Shown here: piece after piece, positions 54,291 to 64,000 of the stretch
How the letters are laid out: every line of letters begins with the position of its first letter
Numbering within the stretch: the first letter of the stretch is position 1
Program-made: the position numbers and the translations under genes
Assembly: GCA_033296725.1 (NCBI GenBank)
Contig: MU857645.1
Location: forward strand, 1 to 64,000
Origin: Corynascus novoguineensis
Taxonomy: Eukaryota > Ascomycota > Sordariomycetes > Sordariales > Chaetomiaceae
Reading direction: 5' to 3'
DNA length: 64,000 nucleotides
Notes under the pieces: model-generated
Databases searched by the model: none
What the model was told of the DNA's origin: nothing
Seen by the model: the letters and a program-made list of their open reading frames with translations, nothing else

Positions 54291-57104
54291 GATCTGGCCT
54301 TTCGCTTCCTGGCGCCCTGTCTCCTGCTGGCTTGGGGTTGTGAAAAGTGCCGAAGTCCCAGTTGATGCAAGATCCAGGGGTGGGCTAAAAAGGCACAAGA
54401 CTTTGGGAGTGAAAGGAAACAAGAACTGAAAAGTAGAGGAAACGGATCCTTGGCAAGACCCGGTAATGTGGCAATATCCTCTTCTGGAAGGAAAAATAAC
54501 AACCAAATAGCGTTGGAAAGGAGACCGAGAAAGATATAGCGTCTTTGGTTCCTTAACGGGCCAGCTTTGAAATCCCTAGTTTGAGTGTCTTCTTCGGAGG
54601 GGCGATTAAAGTCCACGAGTCAAGCCGGCTTGGGTCGGACGGTGGTTGCGTGTTAACGGGCAGAGGATCCACAGATGACCGGAGGCAGTGCGTGGATGCG
54701 GGTACGGGGTGACTTGACGAGACAGGCTCCCACGGCAACTGGCAGGGTGGAAGACCAGATTGCGCGACGAAGAGAAAGAGGGAGAAAAGGGGAGTCTTAA
54801 TGAGCGTCAGGAAAAGCGGTCGGTATTGGGAGCGAGGCGTCAGTGATGCGCGGGCTGGAAGATCGATTGATATGTCTCGAGTTCACTGACTGGACCAAAC
54901 TCCACCGCCCCGTTAACTGACATCCCACCCCTTGTCCCCCTTGCCCGATGGCTTCGGGTTGTGTGAGCTGTGGCTTGATTGGCCCTCGAAGTCCCATGTC
55001 AGACGGGCCCAGTCTTTGATGCGCCCGCCGCTTTCCATTGCCCAGAGGCGAGAGCCAGGTGTGCCGGGGTGCCGCCTCTGTGGGCCGCCCATGGTACGTA
55101 CCAGGGTGCCCTGCCTCGCACAGGCCACGCCCCCCTGCGGTCGTGCTGAGGGTCCCATGGAACGCAATGCGCAGCCTATTCTTAATCTTGGGTGCGCGGC
55201 GCTAACCCTTGAAGGAGCATGGCGTTGGTGGAAACAGGTGGTGTGGCGGCCCTGCCCCCCCCCTGGGCGGTCTGGCGGTCCTGCGACTGGTCTCTTGGTG
55301 GCCAAGATGGCTCAATGACTTCGCGCTAACGAACGGGTCATTGCAATGTGTCACAGTCCTCACACACCCCTTCTGCCGCCCCACATTCCATTCGGTCCAG
55401 CCAAACAATGCGAGGGGGTGGGCAAGATTCTTCGGTCCCATGAGGAGGGTGGGCAGAGAAGTGAATGGCGGGGCTGATGTCCGGGCAGAACCGAGGCCGC
55501 GTGACAAGCAGCCTCTTCTTTTTCTTTCTCATACACTTGTGTGTTTGGCAGCGAATGCTCGTTCACTGCGGGCGGCTGGAGCCGGCGACACATGCCGCTT
55601 ACAGTCCCGCGGCATGATGGTCGATGACGGGAGAGGCGAGGCTTGAGTCAAGTGTCCACAAGTTACGCAGTTCCGGCTTTCTCACTGCCGTTGTAGGTCT
55701 CTTTGACACGAGAGACCCGCTCTTTCGGGGCGGCAACGGGCGAGAAAGTTTTCAGGGCTCCTAACAGGCCTAGAGTCCGAAACGGTCGTCTCCGGCGTTG
55801 TTGTTTGAGAGGCAAGCTTCTCGCCCAGCTCTTGTCAGAGATTGCATTGATTGGGTGCCACACCTCGGGTCTGAGAGGTGAATCAGAGGCCTGTCCATGA
55901 GTTGTTTGTTTCTGCAGATCGGAGCAACCGCTAGTGGAGTGGGTGAATGCATGCATCGCCCAGAAGGTAGCAGCAGCCTGGAAGCTGCTGGAGAAAACGG
56001 CGGGTCACCGGCGCCGCCTGTGTAGTGTCCATACTGCGTATACACACAAGTCCACACACTCCTTACATCCACTGCAGCCGTGAAATGAACGAATTGCTTG
56101 CAGCCTGAGGCGCTCTTGAGGTTTCTGTTATGCCGTGTCTCGAGAGGGCGGGCACACTCGCAAACCGGATAAAGTGAGTGCTGCGGTCAGCGGCTTAACG
56201 AAGTTCCTGCATGGCAAGGCGGCCTAAGGAAAGAGTTCACCTTCGGTGTCCTCCCTCAAAGGTGTGTACTTGTACGTGTGGTCGTACAATACTGGCGTCG
56301 TGTCTGGATCTGTTGTGCACATGGCTTTCTGGCCGGACGTGACGAAAGACCATCGAAAGTCGGTGGAAACAGGGCGCGATGGCGGCTCGGCAGACCACGG
56401 TAGCGGAACCGCTAACGCTCAAGCGAGTCGCAAGGCGCCGTGGGGCTCCTCGGGATCTGCCATGCTCAAGCCAGAAAGGGGTCAAAGCGGATCGATAACT
56501 CAGCTTCCAGGTCTCATCCCAAATGGCGCCGATGGGGCCTGCAGTTGGGTCTGGTTCAGGGCCGGCCTTCTTTTCTTGGTTCCCGTTCGCACGGACGGCG
56601 CGGTGGGCAGCCGACACAACCGCTTGGGAATCCCTCCGGCAGCCAAGTCACAAGCTCCCGAAGATGGTGGACCTTCAGAAACAATTTCAGGTTTGTTTTC
56701 CAGACAAAGGTGGGCCGTGCCGCGCCATTGGCTGTCGCGCCACAAGTAAAGTAGTCAGTGCCTGGGGGTTGCAGCCCTTGGTTGCAGGCTGCAGAAAAAC
56801 AAATTGAAGGCAACTTTCCGCTGGGTACCTGAGGTGGGAGTGTAGCAGTTTCAGGCCGCATTTGCGAGGCAACCACAAGTCTCATTCGCTCGCTCCTGCC
56901 CTTGGCGCAAGTGATCGGTGGGAGCCGAGGGGCGGATTTTGTATTGTGACTGGTCGAGCGGGCAGGGTTGGGCAACTGTGCCCCACGTTGCGTGCATTGG
57001 CCGCCTCACAATGACATCTTCGATGGCCCGTGTCTGACCAACCACAGCTGTGGGGCATATGGCTCAACTCTGCCGCCCGTTGTGAAATGTAAACTGGACG
57101 TGGG

Positions 57105-57106
<2 letters not shown>

Positions 57107-57131
<25 letters not shown>
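57107..57131 (+). repeat. Homopolymer of 25 G
   Basis: An uninterrupted run of 25 G followed by AGGAGGG, within non-coding sequence. It is a strong G-quadruplex candidate on the plus strand, and a place where assembly length errors are likely. Confidence 0.9.
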
Positions 57132-57135
<4 letters not shown>

Positions 57136-60126
57136 GGGCGAGGTTGGCCGTGACTGCCAATCAACACGAACCGCGTAATTTTGTACGACAGATATCCGTA
57201 ATAGTGTAATTTCTACGAGCCTCGGTCTGCGCACGGAGCAATCCACCTCGCACTCAACCAGCGACTGGGAACTTGCTATGTACGAAGATTAGAAGGCAGA
57301 CACAGCCTCAGCGAGTGGCCGAAGCAAGACACTGAGAGCGCGGTTTTCCTGGCTGAAGGTAACCTTGCGACTCCCGACCGCGTCATCTCCCTTCCGTGGT
57401 GTGATAAACAAATTGGTATCCTCTCTGTTGCCGAGGCCGGCTGTCCGGTGTTTGTGGTCTTTCGACTTCGTATTGTCCTTGTACCCGCAATATCAACAAA
57501 AGATCCTCATCAATCCGAAGTCGACCACAAATCTGCCAAGACCGGCGGCATGCCAGTGCATTATCGGGGCCCGATTTGCGGCCGCTCCTTTTCCCGCCGC
57601 GAGTGCTGCTTACACAGAGTAGGAAGGGAGCGTAGGTAGGTGTGATAAAAAAGGATCCTTCAGGATGTCAACGTTCTCGGAGGAAATTTTCGGGAGGCCC
57701 GTTGGGGGCCACGGGATCGGGAGGGCCTAGATATCGGGCCGCCGCATCATCAGCGCCTAGTAGAGGTAACCGAGAGTTTGGCGAGAATTGACGTATCAGA
57801 TCCTGTTGTTATCTAAGATGTTAGCCTAAGCGAGCCTTCACTCCTTCATCCCATCTTGAAACTGCCTCAACAAGTTACTTCAGAGGCTGGTATGTCGACG
57901 CGACCTGAATTTTGAGAAACGATATCGAGTGCCGCGCGCGTACTTTGTACATGTCCTCGGTCCATACCAACATCAAATACAATCTACCTATAATAACACA
58001 GAAGACGGGCAAGCTTTCTAAACATGGGAACAACGGGCCCAACGGCCGGCCTTGTCATGACCTACCGCTCAGCTGGCGCTAAAGACGACTAATAAACTTG
58101 CCGCTGCACCAACTACACCACAGGGTTCCAATACATACAGACAATCACGGAAACGCTGGAACGCGGTCGGCTGTTATTCTTGCATCAGAGACGTATCAGG
58201 CGGTTATATGCAAGAAAAAAAAAAGGTGCAGGTCGGTCTCAGTTGGAGCACCCTCGGTGCCTGGGTTTTTCCCGCCCTGAGCTCTGCAGTCAGTGTTTCT
58301 GATCTGGCCCGCAATCATGCACCCAGAAGAGCGCTCCCGCCATTTGCCGAACCGAGCGTGCCGCCAGGGCAGAACGAAAGGAGGACTCCCAACTCCACCC
58401 CCTCCTAGCGCCATCCTTCTGGACCCTGCGCAGATCTGGCAGGACCCTCAAACGCTTGGAGCAGCGAAGCTCTCAACGTGACGCAGCACCCTTGTCCCAA
58501 CCAGGCGGTCCCAGAGTTGGACTGCAGCGTTATTGGACCAGCGCCGATCTTAATGACGAGTTCTTGTGTCGGTGGGCGAGGAAAGCAATGAACGATCCAG
58601 GCACCCGCTCCAGGCCTTCGAGAAGCTGCGACGAAACGAAAACATGTGGAATCTCATGCAGGACGATAGCGTAACGGTTGAGGAGGAGGCAAAGCTCGGA
58701 GCTGGTATGCTTCATCAACATTCCATTTCCGAAAGTTCCCTCTTCTTTTAGCAGGGAACGGCAATTGCCAGCAAGATTGATTCGATGATTTTCGTAATCG
58801 AGACCCGATCGTCACCGCACCGCCTTCCTCTCCAAGCGCAGGTAGTTCACCACAACCTCTCCTGCAAGCAATCGGATAACCACTCACAGCCCAGTGACGG
58901 CCGATGCAGGACACGCAGGCACGGAGATGAGCCTCCCAGAAGGGCCCGGATGTGGAACCACCTCCGGACCCCGGCACAGCCGATCGCCGCTACGTTGTTG
59001 TGGCTCGGCGATCCAGATGCGGGGGGAACTTGAGACACAACCACCACCATCAGCGCAGACTCGCTTTTTCCTCGGGGCGCTGTGAGTGACGATCCGAATC
59101 TGCCGACACGAACGGAGGGTTGCGTGAGGGAGCATGTAGCACGTCGCTTCGGCATCACCAGGCAGTACTAAATGGGTAACCATTTGTCGTTCATGTCAGT
59201 CATCGCGGCCGCTGCCTACTGCGTAATCTGTATGCGTAATGTAGTACCTGCGGGTTTATAAGCGGCCGCTTTGCAACAGACCGAATCAACATCTGCCTGC
59301 TCTTGTCTGGTGACGTAGAGCCAGAGCCTAGACCCTTTTTGTTCGTAGTGAAGACTTTCTTATTCTGGAGACCACTTCTTTTTCGAAAATAAAAAAAATA
59401 AAAAATAAAAAAAACGGTGCAAGTGATTAATTGATACCTGATTCATGGATTATCGTAACACACTTACAAGCTTTGAAGTCAGAAGAGGAAAGTGAACAAG
59501 GCATTCCCAACGACTGTACGAATCAATGGGACAAGTCATTCGTCCTCTCAATAGCAAGGCAGCAGCAAACAAAGATGTAAAAGGCAATGAAGTATGCATG
59601 AATTCTGTTATGGAAAGTGATAAACCTAATAAAGATACGACGAAGAAAGGATTGGTTAAGGTCGCATGGCGTGGTATCTGTATGGACCACAAAATAACAA
59701 CCCTGCGTAGTGATATGGACGTGTGCTATGGGTTGTTGAAGTAGTCATTAGGTGCTGCCAAACAGTAGACCCAGGCCACAAAAGGGGTTCCGGTTTATCA
59801 ACAAATACCCACATTTCAGGGGTTAGGTTCCTGAAGTTACACTTTTCACCATTTGCAAGCCAGCCAAATGGTTCAGGTACGCCTCAGCGCCTAGTAATCT
59901 GATGGTCCACATTCACCAACACAAGAAAGTATCAGGGATAGCCTGTCCTTTTCCTTCTTATGTTTCGGATGAAACATGAAGAATATGAATTACCACCTCA
60001 AGTATGAGCTTGCCACAGTACCAAAGTCCTGCTCGGATCTTCGTCGGTAGCAGTGGTCAAACCGGAGGGACAAGGAGCGATACCAACCTCTGAAAAACCA
60101 TGGTGACTCTTACTCACAGCGGCGGC

Positions 60127-60143
60127 CTCTCTCTCTCTCTCTC
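60127..60143 (+). repeat. (CT)n microsatellite
   Basis: Eight CT units in non-coding sequence. Confidence 0.8.
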
Positions 60144-61936
60144 ACTTCTGCAACTGCAGTAGCCCGAGGGAGGTCATGCCGCGCGGCGGCACGACCGGAC
60201 CAAGCTATTCGCATGGAGCTGCTCCAGATGCAGTATGTATGTACGTAGGCAACATTGATATGTACAAGCGTGGCGGGAACAACTCCCGCAAGACTAACGA
60301 ATCCGTTGCCGCCGTTGGTGAGTGTTTGATAACGAGTCCCTGAGGTGCTTCGATCGCAGTCGGGGCGTTTTATGAAACATGCCACTTCGGTAGGTCTGGC
60401 TGGAGAAGGTAACGAGGTAAAGCAGATCTGCACGTTACCGGGTCTCCATTTCCTCTAGCTCTCCTGAAGTACACGGGCTCGCATTCCACTGCCTGGTGTC
60501 ACACGGAGGGGAAGCCAGCAGTATCCCAAGGTGAGAATAGTGTCTTCTGATGATGGTAATGATGATGCTGAGGTCCTAGAACTCCGAAAGTTGGCAGTCT
60601 ATGCCAGCCGCTAGGGAGCGGTGATGTAAGACGACGGACAATGCTGGGAGAGAGAGGGGCTACGGGGATGGAACGAGACGCCCGGCCGCAGCGGGAGGCC
60701 GCACTCGGTCTTCTCACGCTGCCTGTACCCGTACCTCGGGACCAGATGGACGAGCAAGCAGGCCCGGGGGCGGGCAGTAATGTGTAAGATGAAGGAATAA
60801 CCGACCGGTGCATTTCTTCAGTCTGCCGCCGTGCTACCCCTGTCTGACTGTTCCGACCAATCTCTCCCAGTGCCGGACATCCCAACAGCAAGTTGGCTGA
60901 CTTTCGCCTGATTTCCGAATTGTTTCTGATTCTCTCATCCTTCAGTGCCAACCGACTCGTTACGGTACAAGAAGAAGGTGATATGGCTCCTCTGTGCCGC
61001 ATACTGCCGTGGCTGACCGGGCTCCAAGGTTTACACTCATGAGAAAGAGGATTTAGCCCTCGTAATCTCATCCAATGTTTGTATTCATGATGGCAATCCT
61101 GCCTAGTCAGCCAAGAGGTTGTTGGGATTTCGAGATTGACAACGGGAACAGGTGGAGGCGGCGCGGTGCGGCGAGTGCGGAACAGTCCTGACCAACCTCG
61201 CTCGGAACATACAACCTCTGGATCGGCCGGGGAGATAGGTAGTTACATCATGTTGAGCCACCGGGGTGCATGAGCCAGCTTGTATGTACCTTGCCGCGGG
61301 TAGCTGCAAGGCTGAGGCGAAGTACCTTATTCGTGTATAGGGGGTTGTCTGCTAAATGTGGAAAATTACACTCTTCGCGACGCCACTACTCTAAATGACT
61401 CCTAAAAACACAGCTCCTGAACACTGGCAAGCCGGTGGTATGCACGCCCGTTCATTAACCGCGGGAGGGTCGAATGCATATATCGCGTCTCGTCTTATGG
61501 ATGACTACCGCCTCGATGGCTGGGGGAGGTAGCATGGGAGGGTCACGCTTCTGGAGGAGCAGTAACGAGATACATAGAGCGGCGTAGAATAAGCGAGTTA
61601 GTGAGGGCCACGGATAGCATCTGACCAGTGCATGCTCATACTTTCGTTAGGTAAAAAATGCCGCCTTGCTGACACCGGACTTACACCGTGTTGACATGGT
61701 CGCGGAATGAGGCATACAGCCGTGACACCTGATTGCGCGCATACTGCATCCCCCGTCTACCCATGCCCATCCACGATATTCCAACATCCTGAACCTAACC
61801 ATCGCCGCTATACGCCTCCTAACCACCCGCTGGTCGAGCCTATCGGTCTCGGCATCAACCGCGATACACTATCCATACTACGGCAGCCCCGCCATCTCCG
61901 CGAGGAAGCAGAACCTCGCCTCGCACAGTGTCACAT

Positions 61937-64000
61937 TTACCGCCCATGCCCATGCCCATGCCCATATCCATGCACTCTCTGCGTGAAGAAAGGGTGCCGC
62001 AGCGCATCGGCAGGTGTAAGCCGCTTGTCCGGATTCAGCGTCAAGCACCGCTCGAGCAAGTCGATGAAATGGTTGAGCTCCCTGCTCTCGGCGTCGTCCA
62101 TGCCTGCTGACGCGGCCAGCAGGCGGGTGCGCAGGTCCCGCGTCGGCTTAACGCTCGCCAGGGTTCGAACAGTTGTCTGCGACCATGGCGAAGAGTGGTC
62201 AGCAAAGCACGTACTCATCCAATGTGAAATGCGGCTATAGGCACAAAAATAGGGCAAGGAGGAGGCGTGTGAGGTACTGCACGACGGGCTTGCTGGACCC
62301 GGGCGGCTAGATGGGAGTAGGGGCAACGCTGGGGCTGGTGCAGGGCCGTGGCATTATGCCTTACGGAATCAAGTATTGGGGTAATTCAAGAACATCGTTA
62401 CAACCTCGTCTGGGCCGCGAAGAGGCGTGGCGGCAATTTGAGGGGTACGTGTCCCGTTGCACACACTGGAAGTGGTTGGCGGCCATGGAGGCCGCCATTA
62501 TTGCCTACAAAGGGTTTGGTTTTTTTTTTGGGGGGGGGGGGGGGGGAAACCCTCCGGCCGCAGCCGTGATGACGAGGCGCGCGGCACAGCTTCGGCCCTG
62601 CCACCAACCGAGCGCAGAAAAAGAAGAAAAAAAAAACCGGGGGACGGAACAGTCGGTGAATAATTGAAGGACGGGCGATGCATTCGAAGAGTATGAAGGG
62701 TGAAATGAAGAGGGGATGATATACCGGGGGGAGGAGAAGGGAAGATTTGAGAGGCGCTTTAACTCACCTTTCCCAGGACCTTGTCTCGCTCCACGCTGAT
62801 AAAGTTGCCCAGCTCGTCGAAATGATTGTGGGCAAGCTCACCGCGGCGATAGAGCTTTGCGCTCAGCTTGCCCCGTATCTCCATGATATTCTTCAGCATT
62901 TGGTTGTTGTTCTCGCCTGTGAAGAGGATCTTGCCAGTGTATAGCTCGTACAGCGTGCAGCCGATAGACCACATATCAACAGCATAGTCAAAGGGCACTC
63001 CTAGGATGATCTCTGGGGCTCGGTAAAATCTGCTCACGAGATACGGCATGGGTTCAGCTGCAGCCATGGCCGCATCAGAGCGATCAATTGCCGTGCCCAG
63101 GTCGCAGATCTTGAGCATATTGCGCGCTTCGTTCACCTAGGAGCGGTTAGTACTTGTTCCACGATCAAAGGCAAAGTTTGACTTACCAGAATATTGTCGG
63201 GCTTCAAATCGGCGTGGATGATGCTGCATTTGCGCATGTGGCCCAATGCTAGGAAGATCTGGTACGCATACGCCCGGACCGCATTGAGGTTGATGCCAAC
63301 GTTGTTGCCGAACTTTTTGAGGACTTCGCGGAGGTTCATGCTCAGGTTCTCAAAAGCCATGCAGAGATGAGCCTTGTATTCGAAGGCCCGCTCAAACCTG
63401 ACAATGTGTTTTTTGTCATCCGGGTCAGCGGCATTGAGCTTCTCAAGAATAGCAATCTCGGTGAGACCCCCTTTCCGGAGCGCATCATTGTTTCGCATGA
63501 TCTTGATGGCAACTTCCTTCTTGGTGGTGATGTCGACGGCGCGAGCCACGCCCGAAAACATACCACGGCCTAACGTAGTCATGACTTGATATCGCCCATC
63601 CAATATCTCTCCCGGCCGAATCTTGTAATAGCCCTCCTTGTCGTCTCCTTCCAGAATACCGCCACCGGCCTGCGGCGCCCGTCCTTCTTGAGTGCCGTCG
63701 GGCTTAGCAGGTGCCGGGGCCGCGAACTTGTCGGCGAAATCATCTGCAAACATGTCGAAGTCATCGTCGTCGTCGTCGCCATCTTTCTTGGCGGTTTTAT
63801 CTTCCTTTTCCTCTGAAGGGGGAGCGGCAAGCTCGTCCTGGGAGACACGCCGAGGTTCACCGTGCAGACCTACGTTTCCGTGACGCATCTCATCTCGACG
63901 CTCATCTTCCTTCATGTCTGCTGTAGGGTCATAATCGGCAGCCGATGGACCATCCTCGTCAACGTTTTTGGCCTTGGCGTGAGCATTGATGAGTGCTTGA
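61937..64000 (-). CDS. prp4: Prp4-type (PRPF4B) pre-mRNA splicing kinase, 5' end outside window
   Basis: Three exons visible: 64000-63187, 63136-62768 and 62176-61937. The frame is already open at the right edge, so the N-terminus is missing; 474 codons are seen. Introns are 50 nt and an unusually long 591 nt. An acidic Asp-rich stretch and the DGRYQVMTTLGRGMFSGVARA loop are followed by the K in VAIKIMRNN, IIHADLKPDNIL (HADLKPDN in place of HRD, typical of Prp4), DLGTA in place of DFG, and YRAPEIILG. The C-lobe ends in PTRDLRTRLLAAS and the PADALRHPFF helix. Prp4 phosphorylates spliceosomal proteins before B-complex activation in the nucleus. The C-terminus is a Gly/His repeat (GYGHGHGHGR) encoded by CATGCC units. 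Confidence 0.92.
62177..62767 (-). other. Oversized 591-nt intron of prp4 with T13/G17 tract
   Basis: Exon edges fit a donor GTGAGT at 62767 and an acceptor CAG at 62177, both phase 0. Protein similarity is continuous across the join (SVERDKVLGK to TTVRTLASVKPTRDLR). The intron is over four times longer than any other inferred here. It contains a plus-strand T-run followed by G17 (62530-62546), and an A-rich run near 62618-62636. Confidence 0.75.

Larger units (their letters stand above)
54291..61936. other. Gene-poor tract of 7.6 kb upstream of the kinase
   Basis: No supported coding gene in either orientation. The left part must contain the leader and promoter of the kinase gene (pyrimidine/purine-biased stretches, GC-rich blocks around 54.9-55.5 kb). 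It holds a G25 run at 57107, a short CT repeat at 60127, and three NotI-like GCGGCCGC words (57580, 59207 and 59264). It ends at the 3' side of prp4. Long leaders with upstream frames, or non-coding RNA, are possible. Confidence 0.45.

Noticed and set aside
59526..59744. Plus-strand 72-codon frame (MGQVIRPLNSKAAANKD...)
   Set aside because: It lies alone in the gene-poor tract, with A-rich codon use unlike the neighbours and no domain.
61920..61975. CRISPR-like or tandem repeat (ATGCCC units) at the prp4 3' end
   Set aside because: It is a short 6-nt coding repeat for Gly-His, in a eukaryotic genome. There is no CRISPR array.

Overview
The window is chromosomal DNA from a filamentous ascomycete, most likely a Sordariomycete of the Sordariales (Podospora/Neurospora/Chaetomium relatives). 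The evidence is: short GT-AG introns (mostly 47-142 nt), G/C-ending codons, a close homologue of Podospora HET-C2, fungus-specific families (plant-type phospholipase D, Dbp7, Mcr1, TFIIIC Tfc6-like, Ran1-like kinase, Prp4), two nuclear tRNA genes, and transposon relics with stops of the kind left by repeat-induced point mutation (RIP). Exon joins were worked out by hand. Every spliced model keeps an open frame whose length is a multiple of three, but none has transcript support.

Layout. 1-1.9 kb: decayed non-LTR retrotransposon. 2.0-2.8 kb: secreted TNT-domain (NADase-type) protein. 3.4-6.3 kb: phospholipase D. 7.4-8.2 kb: HET-C2-type glycolipid transfer protein. 9.1-10.2 kb: full-length Tc1/mariner transposase pseudogene interrupted only by TAG stops. 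10.7-13.4 kb: F-box/ankyrin protein. 14.0 kb: tRNA-Lys. 16.1-18.5 kb: kelch-like single-pass membrane protein. 18.9-21.3 kb: Dbp7 helicase. 22.2-23.2 kb: Mcr1 cytochrome b5 reductase. 24.3-24.7 kb: transposase N-terminal fragment. 25.0 kb: tRNA-Cys. 26.1-28.9 kb: large multispanning membrane protein. 30.0-31.3 kb: unrecognised acidic protein. 31.3-32.7 kb: TauD-type dioxygenase. 35.5-37.5 kb: secreted FAD-linked oxidase. 38.1-39.5 kb: cysteine-rich single-pass protein. 40.3-42.5 kb: TFIIIC subunit. 42.7-43.9 kb: PAQR/Izh membrane protein. 46.1-47.0 kb: secreted precursor with four Kex2-flanked repeats. 52.6-54.3 kb: Ran1-like kinase. 61.9 kb to the right edge: Prp4 splicing kinase, N-terminus outside the window.

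Most of this is ordinary housekeeping mixed with accessory loci, and I see no biosynthetic cluster. The most unusual locus is the precursor at 46.1 kb. It is a signal-peptide protein that Kex2 should cut into four related peptides of about 46 residues, each starting with Gln and carrying two Cys. A second theme is recognition and defence at the left end, with a TNT-type protein and a HET-C2 homologue within 6 kb beside transposon relics. The Ran1-like kinase stands alone between gene-poor tracts of 5.7 and 7.6 kb, which may hold long regulatory regions, untranslated leaders or non-coding RNAs.
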